Below, one piece after another: positions 1 through 12,310 of a DNA stretch of 64,000 bases. The position numbers were made by a program, and so were the translations under genes. Origin of the DNA: Mycoplasma ovis str. Michigan (GTDB lineage Bacteria; Bacillota_I; Bacilli_A; Mycoplasmatales; Mycoplasmoidaceae); assembly GCF_000508245.1 (NCBI RefSeq), contig NC_023062.1, positions 186,001 through 250,000 on the forward strand. Reading direction: 5' to 3'. The notes under the pieces were generated by a model. That model made no database searches. It was not told where the DNA came from and saw nothing but the letters and a program-made list of their open reading frames with translations. The stretch's first letter is position 1. Each line of letters starts with the position of its first letter.

Positions 1-69
1 TAGTTAAGAAAATTTGATTATTTGCAAAATAAAAATCTTCAGGATAGGAATAATTTTTAAATTTCAAAT

Positions 70-2310
70 TTAAGTAATTAAATTAATTACCTTTCCTGAA
101 ATAATTACATATCTTTTTAATTTATTTTCCCTTAAAACTTGTAGGTATTCAGGCAAAGACTTGAAGTGACTAAAGATTTGTTCCTCAGTCTTTAAGTTAA
201 TTGGAAGCCTTACCATAATTTTGTGTTTTCCATTAAGTTGAACTGAATAATTAGCGAACTCTTCTGAAAAATTTTTCTCAGAAATTTGTGGTCAACTTGA
301 AAAATAAAGAGAGTTGGGTTGTTTTAAAAGATTTCTTCAGATCTCTTCTGCAATACTTGGAGCAATCAAACTAATCATTTGAATTAAGGCAGAATGTTCT
401 AGTCAATTTTTTGGTTCACCCCTCTGGAGATATTTAAAAAATACCATTAATTCAGAAACTAAAACATTGAATTTAAAAGCTTGAATATTGTATTCAACTT
501 TAGATAAGAATTGAGAAAGTTTTTTAGTTGGATTTAACTCCTTAGAGCTCAAAACCCCTTTAATATCTAAAAAATATTTGTAGAGTTTTTCAATTCATTG
601 TTGAAATACTGGTAGTTGTCTACTATCTCAATATTGAGTTAACTCCAAAGGCCCTAAAAAAGCCACACTTAGTCTAATAACATCTCCTCCCCATTCTTGC
701 AGTAGAGAGGAGATTGAAACATAGTTATTTTTAGATTTAGACATTTTTTTCCCATCTTCCCCCAAGATCATTCCCTGATTTTTGAGAGTATAAAAAGGCT
801 CATCTCCAGAATCTATTTGCAAACCAAGAACTGAATAAAGAACTTTATATCAGAATCTGGCATATAGCAAATGCATAGTTGCATGTTCTTGTCCCCCAAT
901 ATAAAGATCTACGGGCATTCATCTTTCTATTTTTCGCTTCGCTTCTTCACTATCAATGGGAAGATAATGATTATTTTTCTTGATAAGATAGGCTAAATAG
1001 TATCAAGAAGAGGCAGCTCAATTTGGCATGGTGTTAGCATCTCTTCTAAAACCCTGTTTTCAATAAATTCAATCTTCATAGTATTCCAATGGAGAAGTTT
1101 TGTTTGAAGATTTAACTATTATCGGTTTATATTCTGGGAGTTTAAGAGGAAGATTATCTTCTATATAGAAATTGTCACTTGAGTCATAGTAAATTGGAAT
1201 AGGCTCTCCCCAATATCTTTGTCTCGAGAAGACTCAATCTTGTAATTTAAATCTTTTAACTTTCGGAAGAATCTTTCAATTAAAAAAAGAAGGAATTTTT
1301 TTGTCACCAATTCAGTCTTCATAAATTGGCTCTAATTGATTCTCAGAATTTAGATTTGAAGTTGTGAATTTAAATGGAATTTTTTGAATAGTTTGAGTGT
1401 CATAGTAGTGAAACAAAACCTCTCTATCTTTCGGAATTTCCTTCAAATCCAAGAGACTATAAATTTCAGATTCTTGATTTATTTGAAAGCCAGATATGGA
1501 TCTCACTTTGTCTAAATCAGTTTCATAGTGATAAAAAGTTTTACCTTTGATATTTATTTCAATTTGGTAGGCCTCGCGCTCTCCAATTCACTCGGATTGA
1601 ATAGCTTTTATTTTTTCAGGTCAGTTTAATTTTGAAAGAGAAGAATTTAGCTCTTCTGCATAATTAGTAATTTTTAAGACTCATTGAGTAAGTTTTTTTT
1701 GCTTGACTAAGTGATCCCCCCTTTCTGAGTAAAAATTACCATCTGAACCTTGATAAATTTCTTCATTAGCAAGAACAGTTTGTAATTCATCAACTCAATT
1801 AACTTTTCTCTCTTCTAAACTAGCTAAACCTTTTTTATAGAGTTGAATAAAAATTCACTGTGTAATTTTGTAGTACTCTGGATCAGTACTATTTATTTCC
1901 AATTCAGGATCATAACTAAAAAATAGGGAATTTAATTCCCTTCTAAAGTTATTGATATTTTGAAGCGTGAATTCTTGTGGTGGTTTTTTGTTTAAATTTG
2001 CAAATTGTTCTGCGGGGAGCCCAAAAGCATCTCAACCTATTGGATGCAAAACAGAAAATCCCTTCATTTTTTTGTATCTAGCAATAATATCTGTAGCTAG
2101 GTAACCTTTTACATGCCCTATATGAAGCCCTGCCCCAGAAGGGTAGGGAAACATATCTAGTATGTAGTATTTAGGCTTAGTTAAATCATCCTCAAAAGAG
2201 TAAGTTTTTTCTTCTTTTCACGTTCCAATTCATTTCTCTTCAATCTTTTTAAAAAATTCCTTTTTCTGGTCGGTAGTGAAAGAAGAAAAATTTGTCTCTT
2301 GTTGAGTTAT
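70..2310 (-). CDS. leuS: leucyl-tRNA synthetase with a degenerate editing domain
   Basis: Charges tRNA-Leu with leucine in the cytoplasm; class I synthetase of about 746 residues. The class I signature is seen as [13 protein letters not shown] near residues 53-66 and KMSKS near residue 522. The C-terminus ends in the usual VIISGKVIN-type strand. The CP1 editing region between the two catalytic halves is present in length but not recognisable: the threonine-rich TTRPDT motif and the GTGAVMAVPAHDxRD motif are both missing. No ATG, GTG or TTG lies between the upstream in-frame stop (2317-2319) and the conserved N-terminal region. The first ATG is already inside the HIGH block, so ATA at 2308-2310 is the best start. 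It is followed by a TQQET... N-terminus. It is the last gene of the minus-strand block, 16 bases after aspS. Identity is certain; the start is uncertain. Confidence 0.95.
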
Positions 2311-2326
2311 TGGTTTTTAGAAGAAA

Positions 2327-3928
2327 TTAAGAAGACTTTAGGGAGGACATTGAACAAATTCCGTGTGAATTCTTAGGAAAAGCAATTGCATCTCTAATGC
2401 TTGGAAGATTTAACAGTTCTTTTATTAATCTTTCTCAACCAATTGCAATACCTAAATGTGGAGGAGTTCCGAACTCTAAAGCCTGAATGAATCAACCTAA
2501 ATCGTGGTTAATAGATTCTTCTGAATGACCCAATAGTTTAAATATTTCCTTTTGTAGTTGAGAATCTGTAATTCTCTCAGAACCAGAAGCAATCTCGGCA
2601 CCATTCAAAACCAAGTCATAACCAGTAGATTTTCAATCAAAAATATTTTCAGACTCTTTGATTGGCATAGTAAATGGATGGTGTGTTGTGACTAATTCAC
2701 CATCTTTGTTTTTTTCAAAATAATTTCAATCAACTATTCAAACAAACTTGTAAGGTTTGTTTTTATCTGAATCAGTTAATCCAAATTTAAAAAGCTTATT
2801 TCTCAATGAACCCAGAAGATACAAGGGCTTTTTATCTTCTCTTAAAGAACTTGTTATGTAGAAAACATGGGAATTTGGCTTTAAGTTTAGGGAATTGATG
2901 AATTCATCTATTAAATCATCTAATTCTCCACCTAATTCCAAATCATCTCCCTTAAATATGTACTTGATTTTTGGACTCAACAGAGATGAGAGTTGTGTGG
3001 GTTCTATTTTAACCCCTTGAAACTTTATATAGTGATAAATTTGTGAGTGAGAATCCCTAGATTCTCATCTTTGAATAATTAAAGGATTTCTCAAATCAGG
3101 TTTATCTGTTCCGTATTTTTGAAGAGAATCTGAAAGACTTAAAGTTTGAAAATCCTGATTTTCTAATTTAACTCCTAAAAGTTTATCTATTAGAAGTATT
3201 AATAAGTTTTCAATTATTTCAAATAATTTTTTAGATGTAGAAAAAGATATTTCAATATCCAATTGAGTGAATTCATATTGCCTATCTTCCCTTAATTTTT
3301 CAGCTCTGAAATTTCTAGAAAATTGAAAATAAGATTCAAATCCTGAAATCATTAATAACTGCTTATAAATTTGAGGAGATTGAGCTAAAGTAAAACTTTC
3401 TTTTACTTGATCATTAATCAATGTAGAGAAGGTGTTGGCACCTTCTTTTGCCGGAAAAGATAATATGGGTGTATTAACTTCTGTGAAACCCAAAGAGCTT
3501 AAGTATTCAAATGTAATTAATTTTGCTTTTGAACTGAAAGAAAGATTTTTCTGTAAAGATTTTCTCCTTAGATCAAGATATCTGTATCGCATTCTATATT
3601 TTTCTTCACTGACTCTCTCTTCATTCAGATCAATAGGAATAGTCTTAGCTTTGGAGATTAACTTTAATTTTTCTCCCTCCATTTCTAGTACACTCCTGTT
3701 TTCTGAGATTTTTGGAATTCCCTGAATTAAGACTACACTCTCTCTAGCTAAACAGTTAGGTTCCAATTTATCTAGAGAGAAATTAACTGAGATTCAATCG
3801 CTACAATCTCTGACAACTAAGACAGTTAGGTTTTTAAATTTCTTAATTCTCTCTAAAAATCCTGCAATAACAACTTTTTGTGAGAGAAATTCAGGAAGTT
3901 TGGAAATTAAAACTCTTTCCGAGAGCAA
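2327..3928 (-). CDS. aspS: aspartyl-tRNA synthetase
   Basis: Class II synthetase that charges tRNA-Asp; about 533 residues, slightly shorter than typical bacterial AspRS (about 580-590). An OB-fold anticodon-binding N-terminus is followed by motif 2 (FSRNFRAEKLREDRQYEFTQ) near residue 210 and a shortened insert domain. The C-terminus contains the conserved RDAIAFPK near the end. Start chosen as TTG at 3928 because an in-frame stop lies at 3929-3931 and the OB-fold strand begins immediately after. The gene begins 6 bases after the hisS stop and probably shares its transcript. In-frame TGA codons occur, for example at 3794-3796, at a position expected for tryptophan. Confidence 0.95.
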
Positions 3929-3934
3929 TTAGAT

Positions 3935-5230
3935 TTAATGTTCAACTAAGTTTTGTAACTCTCGAATCAGATCCTCATCTTTACTTAAAGGAAAAGAAAT
4001 TTGAAAGCTTTTATTTTGTTCTTTCAAAATAATTTCATTGTTTTCTTTTTCTTTAGCTCCGTAAATCAATAACCACTTTATGTTTTGTTTTTCAGAGAAC
4101 TTAAAGTGAGACTTCAAGTCTTTCAACTCTCAGTTTGACTCAACCTCTAAGTCATTATCTCTTAATTTTTTTATTAACTCAATAATTTTGGATTCAACTT
4201 CTGGGAATAAATTACATAAATAGACTTTTTTATTAGGTTGAGTTGGTCATTCATATTCTGATTTCTCGAGCGAGTGAATTAACCTTTCAATTCCAATAGC
4301 CAATCCAACTGAAGGAACATCTTTTAAGTCTTTTGATAAATGACTGAATTTATTAAACAATTCATCATATCTCCCCCCTCCCGCAACTCCTAGACCTCTA
4401 TAATTCCACTCAAACACAATTCCAGTGTAGTAATCCAAACCTCTAACTAGAGTTTCATCTCAAGTGTAATCAACTCCCAGTTCACTTAAGAATCTTTTTA
4501 TTTTCTTTATTCTCTCCAACTCTTCCTCACTTAAGAATTGTTGAATTTTAGGAGCTTTTTTTACTATATCTAGCAAAGAATCTTTTTCATCATCCAATAT
4601 TCTTATTGGATTATTTTTGATTCTTTCTAGTGAATTATTACTTAAACCTTCATTATTTTTTAAGAAGTATTTAGTAAGTTCTTTGGTTCACTTTCTCCTA
4701 GTCTCTTTATTTGAGAGAAAGTTGACTCTTAACTTTAGTAGTCCTAAATTAAGAGTATTTTTAAAAAAAGAGTCCAACATATATATAAGTTCAACTTCAT
4801 AAGCTAGAGAACTAGCCTTAATTATTTCTAATCCAAATTGAGTGAATTCTCTGAATCTTTGATTCTGTGGCCTTTCGTGCCTAAAACATTGTGAAGAATA
4901 AAAGAATTTCAGTGGAGAAGGGTTACAGGATAATAATTTTTCTGAAGCTATTGTTCGAGCAACAATAGCAGTTTCCTCTGGCTTTAATACATAATCTTCA
5001 TTTTTCAGAAAGAATAATTCTTTTTTTAGAATCTCTCCTTCGGGATTATTGGAGTCCAAAAAAATAGAACTTCTTTCAAAAGTTGGAGTTTGAATTTTCT
5101 TGAATCCAATAGATCTTGCTCAATAACTTAACTTTTGAACAAGAAATTCTCTTTTATTTATTTCCTCCTCAAAGAGAGCTCTAGTTCCCTTAGGTTTTTT
5201 AAGAATTTTGATTACTTTTTCTTCTTTCAA
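3935..5230 (-). CDS. hisS: histidyl-tRNA synthetase
   Basis: Class II synthetase that charges tRNA-His; about 431 residues, the normal family length. Visible features are the N-terminal KPKGTRALFEEE motif, motif 2 (FRHERPQNQRFREFTQFGLE), the histidine-binding YYTGIVFEW and GGGRYDEL segments, and the motif 3 stretch PSVGLAIGIERL. The C-terminal anticodon-binding domain is short but present. TTG at 5228-5230 is the most likely start; the frame stays open back to the pyrG stop at 5261-5263, which is in the same frame, so ATT or TTA starts slightly upstream cannot be excluded. It lies between pyrG and aspS in one apparent operon. Confidence 0.95.
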
Positions 5231-5260
5231 AATTAGTGAAATTGAGAAAAAGTTGTGTAA

Positions 5261-6853
5261 CTAATGGTGTTTATCAATAGCTTTTTGAATTAGTGAGACA
5301 AAAAGTTTTTCAGGATTATTTGGTCTTGAATTGAATTCTGGGTGATATTGAACTGCAATGAAGAATGGATGATTTTTGAGTTCTATTGCCTCTACAATAT
5401 CCCCTTCATATGCAGAAAAAATTAATTCCTTGTCATTAACCAATTTTTCTTTAGCAAGTTTCAAATTCAGAACATATTTATTTCTATGTCTAGCCTCTTT
5501 TTCTAAAGTACCATAAATCTGATGCATCTTACTGAACCCTTCCAATTTGATTGTTCTATTTCCAAGTCTCATATCCATATTTTCTTTTCACGGGACAAAA
5601 ACAGGAAATGTTGTGTTTGGGTTCAGCTCAACACTGTCAGCCCCTAGAAGATTTAAGACATTTCTGAAATATTCAATAACAGCCAGTTGCATTCCAAAAC
5701 AGATACCTAGGAAAGGTATCTTGTTTTCTCTAGCATATTTAATTGCAAGAAAAATACCACTCAGAGATTTGCTTCCAAAACCTGGAGGGACACAAATTAC
5801 TTGAAAATTAGATAGTTGTTTTGGAGATGTCAAGTCAGAGGAGTGAATAATTTTGATTGAAATATCTGCAGATAATTTGTAGCCTGCAAATTTAAGAGAT
5901 TGGATTATAGAATAGTAAGACTCCGGAGAATCAGAGTATTTACCAACTATAGCCACTTTAATGTGATATTTCTTAACTTCTTTAATTTGTTCATTGAAGT
6001 CTGTTCATTCCTTTAAATATCTTTTCCCTTTTGCAATATTTCTGGAAGATAAATCAAGTTTCAAAATAGGAGAGATTTTTTCAAATAATCTCTCAGAAAA
6101 ATAAAGTTGAAGTGGAATTTCATAAATATCTAATGCGTAGGGAGCAGAAAGAATATTTTCTTTAGGAATTGCAGGAAAATTAAAGCTTATTTTCGAAAGT
6201 TCAGCTTCACTAATTTCCTTTTCTCCCTTGAGAATTAGCAAGTCGGGAACAATACCTAATTGTCCTAACAAAGCCAAAGAATGTTGGACAGGCTTGGTCT
6301 TTTTTTCATTATTGTGGCTTAGATGCAACATCGGAGCCAAGTGAACAAAGGCTAGATCATCTTCTTGCCGTTGTTTTAATTGAGATGCAGCTAATATAAA
6401 AGGTTTTTGTTCTAAATCAAAAACAGTACCTCCTAACTCAATTAAGAGAATCTCAGTACCAGAGTTTCTGAAATTATCTAAAGTTGAAAGAATTTCATTG
6501 ACTAGGTGTGGAACTATCTGTACAGTTTTACCATCATATTTACCACTTCTCTCCTTTTCAAGTAGTCTGTGAAATATTTTTCCAGTAGTAAAGCAAGAAT
6601 TAGAATTTAACTCCATATCTAAGAATCTTTCATAGTGACCTAAATCTAAGTCAGTTTCCTCTCCATCTTTAGTTACAAACACTTCACCGTGTTGCAACGG
6701 AGAAAGAAACTTAGAGTTGTAGTTTAGATAAGGATCAAACTTGAGAACATTACACTTGTAACCTTCAAACTGTAAAACTTTACCTATGGAAGAGAGAATA
6801 ACTCCCTTCCCCAAGGAAGAATATACTCCCCCAGTGAGAAAAATAATTTTCAT
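5261..6853 (-). CDS. pyrG: CTP synthase
   Basis: Makes CTP from UTP, ATP and glutamine. About 530 residues in two domains. The N-terminal amidoligase domain begins with FLTGGVYSSLGKGV (the P-loop-like GGVxSSLGKG motif) and carries the FDPYLNY segment. The C-terminal glutamine amidotransferase domain has the nucleophile cysteine in FLGICFGMQLA and the His/Glu pair in QYHPEFNSRP. All key motifs look intact, so the enzyme is probably active. ATG start at 6853. It sits between obg and hisS; the frame is shared with hisS downstream, separated only by the pyrG stop. Confidence 0.97.
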
Positions 6854-6868
6854 ATCTATTAATTTAGA

Positions 6869-8032
6869 TTAGTAAATATTGGTTATATAGTTATATATTC
6901 TCAAAGTTTCTCCTTTAAGTCCTCCGGACTTTTTAATCTTTTTCATAATCTCTTCAACTCTTAGTTTTGTCTTTAATCTTTCTATATTGTGTAATGTTGT
7001 TTGTGGAATTCTGGAACTCCAATAGTTCAATCTTTTGGAGTTAACTTCTCAACCTTCTGGAATTTTGATTATTTGGTAGTCCCCTTTTTCCGTCAATAGA
7101 TCATCTGAATATTCAATATAGTCATCATCTTCAATTAATCCTTTCGGCTTAAAACAAGGTAATCCATTTATATTGGCTAAATCCTTAACTATTTTTTGAT
7201 AGATTTTTTTAATCTCTGAATTTTTTCAGGAGCAGAGAATTACAGATGAATTTTGACAATTGGTAGAGTTAGCATTTTCAGAAAAAAAGATAGTTGAACT
7301 GGAATTAAATCCTATCTCCTTTAGTATTTTCTCCAATTTAATTTGTTTTTGAGTTCATTTATCATCTGGAAATTCAGCAACAATAACAATAGTTTTGCAA
7401 ATCTCTAAATCTCTTAAGTAGAAGTTCTTTATGCGATCTTTCTCAAAAATTGTAAATGGAAAAGAAAAAAAGTTAATGTGATCTTTTTTGGAGGAAATTT
7501 CCTGTAGTCTTGCAATCAAGTTAGTTGAGAGGCTCTCTCCCGACAATGAAATAATTCCTACATAATTTACTTCCTCTTTTATTAACAGAACATTAGAAAT
7601 TTCTCCTTCTTCTCCCAGCTCGTATAGTCAAGGGGCTTGAAATTGAGCATTTTTAAATGAATAATTTCCTCTTCCCCCTCTTCCCCCTCTGCAAATTAAA
7701 AGATTTTTATCTTTCTTTTCAAGATTCAATCTTTTAACTTTTTTATTTAAGTCATATATTTCTGTCCCTTCTGGAATTTTGAGATAAATATCTGCTCCAG
7801 CACTTCCTGACTTATTATCTCTTTGTCCATTAGAACCATTTTGAGCTTTTTTTTCAGAAGTTCTTAAGTGAGAAAAGTCAGAATATTTTGAATCTAGAAC
7901 TAAGTAAACATTTCCGCCATCTCCACCATTACCTCCAGCAGGACCTAATCGAGAATTATATTTAGTCTTAGTCCACGAAATAATTCCATCCCCTCCCCTC
8001 CCAGCTTTCAGCTCCAGCCTTATATAGTTCAT
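6869..8032 (-). CDS. obg: Obg-family protein with a degenerate GTPase domain
   Basis: Obg/CgtA is normally an essential GTPase linked to 50S ribosome maturation. About 387 residues. The N-terminal Obg domain is clear: MNYIRLELKAGRGGDG, then a run of Gly motifs (GPAGGNGGDGGNVYL) and CRGGRGGRGN. The C-terminal OCT-type domain is also visible. The central G domain is eroded: the P-loop GFPSAGKST is replaced by ISLSGESLST near residues 161-170, with no lysine. The DxPGLI G3 motif and the NKxD motif are not seen. ATG at 8032 is preferred over an earlier in-frame ATG at 8086 because the former matches the family N-terminus and avoids a 46-base overlap with the upstream gene. Confidence 0.88.
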
Positions 8033-8040
8033 TAATCTAT

Positions 8041-8889
8041 TTACTTTTCTTGAACTGTGATATTCACTATTCCTCAACCTCCTCACAGTTGAGCCGCCTG
8101 ATAAATCAAAAAGTTACAAAAGGCAACAGAAAATAATACTGTTGCTAAGAACGTGCAAGAAAGCAAGAAATAGTGAAAATATTTCGTTTGATAAAGATAG
8201 TTGATGTTAATGAAATAGAATATTCCCAGAACTATATACGGAAATAATATTGCTATGCAGGCAATGGAACAGATAATAACAATGGAGCTAATTCAATTTG
8301 AGAAGAATTGAGAGTGCGGGCTCACTGATCTAACACTATCTCAATTATTAAGAAATATTCTTGCTATTAAAAGAAAGAAGAGAAGTCCAAGTAGAATTCC
8401 AGCACTTTTGAACTCAAATTTTTTTAATTTATCAAAGTTTCCCGGAGCCTTAAATAGTATTTCTATAAAGCTATTGAACTCTGTTCAAGCATTTTTAATT
8501 GATTTTTTATAGTTCTCTAGATATGTATAGAAATATCTATAGTTTGCTCCCAAAAAGGGAATATTTAGTCCCATCAATTCTCCCTTCTTTCTAACTCTTA
8601 CACTAAATATTTCTGATATCTTTTTAAGAATTAACTTTCTCTTGTGGTATCCCTGAATTACCTTTTCAATACTGGCAGTAATAGTAGCTTCAGAGTTTTC
8701 TTTTTCGAGTCTGGAATGTAACTCTGGACTTGGAGCTGGATTTTTTTTGAAAAACTCTTCTCTAGAACTTACAAAGATATTTGAGATTGAAGCTGAACTA
8801 TTATCTTGAGACTCGTGGTTTTTATATAGGAATAATTTGGCTAATTCATTATCTTCTATTTGCTCTAGAGTTCTTTGCTCCTCTTCCAT
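8041..8889 (-). CDS. membrane protein, unrecognised
   Basis: About 282 residues; family not recognised. The N-terminal 155 residues are charged and soluble-looking. They are followed by three strongly hydrophobic segments: one starting SAGILLGLLFFLL, one starting ISSIVIICSIACIAILFPY, and one starting YFHYFLLSCTFLATVLFSV. The tail is short. The ATG at 8889 overlaps the rbfA stop by one base (TAATG), so translation is probably coupled to rbfA, and the stop lies 8 bases before the obg start. Its place between rbfA and obg makes it part of the ribosome-biogenesis operon, but no role can be inferred from sequence. Confidence 0.8.
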
Positions 8890-9239
8890 TAACTAGAAGT
8901 CAAAGAGCTATTTATTAACTCTTCTACTTTTCTTGCCTTTTGAATAAATAAATCTTCCCTAAAGCTGAGTTTTAAATGAGGTGGAAGATTTAATTTATGA
9001 ACCAGTTGCCTTTTAAAGAAAGGAGTTAATTTTTCTAACTTATAGAAAATGTCTTTATTTTGATATTTTTGCTTTAGTAACTCTAAATCTATAAAGATAG
9101 TTATGTTAGTTAGATTTCTGCTAAGTTTGATGTGATTAATTCCTATGAAGGAATAAATCTGTTCATCTAACTCAGTGAGTCAGATTCTTTTTAATACAAC
9201 ATAGATATCTTTCGAAAGTCTTTCATTAATTATTGACAT
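8889..9239 (-). CDS. rbfA: ribosome-binding factor A
   Basis: RbfA binds the 30S subunit and helps 16S rRNA 5'-end maturation. About 116 residues, normal size. It starts MSIINERLSKDIYVVLKRI and has the KH-like core RNLTNITIFIDLE. A LPPHLKLSFRED segment near the C-terminus corresponds to the family's lRxxPeLxFxxD motif. It follows infB by a few bases, the classical nusA-infB-rbfA order. Its stop overlaps the start of the next membrane-protein gene. Confidence 0.9.
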
Positions 9240-9243
9240 TTCA

Positions 9244-10968
9244 CTAGATTTTTCTTTCTGTTACTTCAAAACTTTCTATTACATCATCAAGTTCTATATT
9301 GTTTCAGTTATGTAGAACAATACCGCATTCCTGCCCCTCTTTAGCTTCTTTGATCTCAAAATTTTCTGTCTTAAAAGATTTGATAGAAGTTTTGGTTAGA
9401 AGATTACCCTCTCTAATGAGTTTGACTTTATTTTCTATCTTGATAGATCCGAAAATAACTGAACAACCTGCAATCGTACCAATTTTGGAGTGAGTCCAGA
9501 GTCTAATAACTTTACATCTCCCAACCACCTTTTCAACTCTTTCAATGATTCTATTTTTCTCCTTATGATCTAGTATTCTCTCTTCTAATTCATAAACAGA
9601 TCTGATAGATCAAATAGGAATATTTAGGAATTCTATTTGTGATTCCAATTTCTTCGGAATCTTTTGTTCGAAGTTAATAATTATTGCTTTTTTAACTGAA
9701 GCTTCTTTTAAGTCAGCTTCATTTAATTCCCCTGAGCCTATAGACAAGATAGAGTACTTGAATTTAGAAAGAAAAGACCTGATTGCTTCAGAGGACCCCA
9801 AAACTTTGCTCTTAATAATGAATGAAAAATGTGTTGGATTGTTTGATTCAGCTATTGATAAGTCATCTTTGAAGTCAAAACCCTCTTGTAAATTTTGAGT
9901 TTGAGACTTATAGTGCTCTTGAGCTTCATTTTTATTTGCAAAAGAGAAAAATCTAGTTCCAGGAATAGGTAGTTGATCAAATCCAGCAATAGTTGCTGGG
10001 GTTGCAGGAATCAATTTAGACAGTTTTTCTTTTCTCTCTCCTTGAATAGTTTTGAGCTTACAGAAGATTTTTTCCCCAGCAATATAGTCTCCCGAATTTA
10101 AAGTTCCCCTGATAGTGATAATCTCTGCAACAGGGCCAAGCCCCTTTTCAATTCGAGATTCTAATATTATCCCTATTGCCGGAGGCTCTAAGGTAGTACA
10201 GTAATTTTCTAATTCTGAAATAACAATAATGGTTTCTAATAATTCAGGAATACCTAAACCCGATCTGGCAGATCCCTTGACCAAAACAACATCCCCTCCA
10301 TATTCTTCCAACTCTATTCCTTCTTGAGTCAAGGACTCCTTAAGAGCTCCTAGGCCCCCCTCCCCTCGGTCAATCTTGTTGACAAAAATAATTAACTTTA
10401 AGTTATTTTTCTTAAAGTATTGAATTACCTCTTTAGTTTGGGATTGAACGCCATCTTCTATGGAAATTACTAGGACAATAATGTCTGCAATTACACCCCC
10501 AAGTTCTCTTAACTTTTGAAAAATTTCGTGACCTGGGGTGTCTAAAAATGTAATGTAGTTATCCTTCATTTTCACCTGATAAGAAGAAATATGTTGAGTT
10601 ATATTTGAGTATTCACTTTCAGCAACATTAGTTTTTCTTATTTGGTCAAGCAAAGTAGTTTTTCCGTGATTTACATGACCCATAACAGCAACCACTGGAT
10701 ATTTTTTAACTCACTCTTTTCCACTATTTTCTTTTGCCAAAAGCTCTTCAAAATAGAGATTTTCTCTGTGAGCCTGTTCAGCCTTTATGAACTTAAATCC
10801 AAATTCTTCACATAATTCTCTACAATATTTTTCGTCTAATCAAGAATTGATTTGCATTTCAATCCCCCTTAAGAAGAAATATTTGATAATTTCTACAACT
10901 GGTATTTTTGTTTGATTGGAGAAAAACTTAACAGAAACTGCCTTGTTGTTGTATTGAAAACTTTCCAT
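9244..10968 (-). CDS. infB: translation initiation factor IF-2
   Basis: GTPase that delivers initiator tRNA to the ribosome; about 574 residues, a compact IF-2 with a short N-terminal domain, common in mollicutes. G1 is AVMGHVNHGKTT near residue 95; G3 is LDTPGHEIF; G4 is FVNKIDR. Downstream are the beta-barrel domain II and the C-terminal IF-2 domain. ATG at 10968 is chosen because it is the first in-frame start after the upstream intergenic region. It lies between nusA and rbfA; the ylxR and L7Ae-like genes often found between nusA and infB are absent, and only 57 bases separate the two genes. Confidence 0.97.
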
Positions 10969-11025
10969 TAACTATCTAAGTCTTTCGCCCCCTTTCCCAA
11001 TTAAATAGAAAAATTAAAAGTTTAT

Positions 11026-12306
11026 CTAGCTATTTGGATTATTTGTTTCTTCTTCAAATTTGAATTTATGAGATTTATAAAGTCTTCCCGCAACATCTGA
11101 AGTCTTAGAATCTCAATTCTCATCTATAGGTGTATATTCAATTCTTTCTTCCTTAGCTTCCTGAATTGTTTTAAGGAAAATCTTTCAACCAGTAAGCATT
11201 GAAACTAATTTCACATTAATACCTCTTCTACCAATAGCTAACAATAGATTTTCCAAAGTAGTAACAAGAAGAATTGAATTTTCTACTTCAACTTCCGGTT
11301 CTAGAATTTTGTAACCCAATATTTGAGCTCCGGCAAACCCATTAACAATATTTCTTATTGGATCTGAATTTCAAAGAATTACATCAATTCTTTCGTTTAA
11401 TAGTTGAGATGAAACTATCTTTAATCTATTTCCCCTTGGACCTATACAACAACCAACAGGGTCTATGTTGTTGTTTTTGGTACTAACTAGTATCTTACTT
11501 TTAATTCCAGAAATTCTAGAAATGGCCTTAATTTCTACTAAACCATCATGAATTTCTGAGATATGTTTTTTCATCAAATATCTAACTATCTCGGGACTAG
11601 TTCTGGATAACAAAATTGGATGTCCTGCAGATTCCTCTAGAACATCTTTTATTTGAAATTGATAGATCTTACCTGGAACCAATCTTTCGTAAATCCTGTA
11701 ACCAGAATTTGAAAGAGTTTGAACAAAGTCAATTCTGTGAACTACTCCTCTAGTGTTATCCATAACATTATTGGGGTCAATTAAAGAAACCACAGCTTCC
11801 TTAGGAAGCTTTTCTTTGGTTTCAAATACTTTTTCAACCATTCCCTCAAAAACTTCTCCCTTTCTTTCAATTCACTTGTCATAAATTTTTTTATTTGCAG
11901 TTTCAAGAGTTAACTTTTGAAACTGAAATAAGATGTTTTTAACTATTCTGGTATCTAGTTGATTCAATTGAATTTCCTCTAAATAAATATCCCCCTCTTT
12001 AAATTCTTTTTGTTCTTTTTTAGTTAGAGCAGATGCCGGAATAAAACAGCTATCATCTTCCATTCCTTCTCCATAAAAGTAGTTATCACTAACTACTTTT
12101 AGTTCTTTTCACAACCCTATAGTGCATTTTTCTAAATTGATCTCAGCTCTTAGCTTACTTTCATCATTTTCTTTTTCAAAAACATACTTAAAAGCCTCTT
12201 CCAAGAATGAGGCTATTTTAGAAGTACTTATGGCATATTGAGCAGACAGTTTGGACACTGCATCCAAAAAGTGTTTTTGGTTAATAGCTAATCTACCTTT
12301 TGCCAT
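11026..12306 (-). CDS. nusA: transcription termination/antitermination factor NusA
   Basis: Binds RNA polymerase and RNA and modulates pausing, termination and antitermination. About 426 residues. Domains in order: N-terminal RNAP-binding domain (from MAKGRLAINQKHF), an S1 domain, and two KH domains, the first with the GCCIGPRGNRLK signature and the second with AIGRRGINVKL. ATG start at 12306. The length suggests that the acidic repeats of proteobacterial NusA are missing, as is usual for Firmicutes and mollicutes. First gene of the nusA-infB-rbfA group. Confidence 0.96.
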
Positions 12307-12310
12307 TTAA

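Noticed and set aside
3432-3725. Plus-strand open frame inside aspS
   Set aside because: It is antisense to a well-conserved AspRS catalytic region and shows no protein-family features.
10361-10378. C-rich stretch in infB as another contingency tract
   Set aside because: The longest run is six C and encodes a conserved Gly-rich IF-2 segment in frame.
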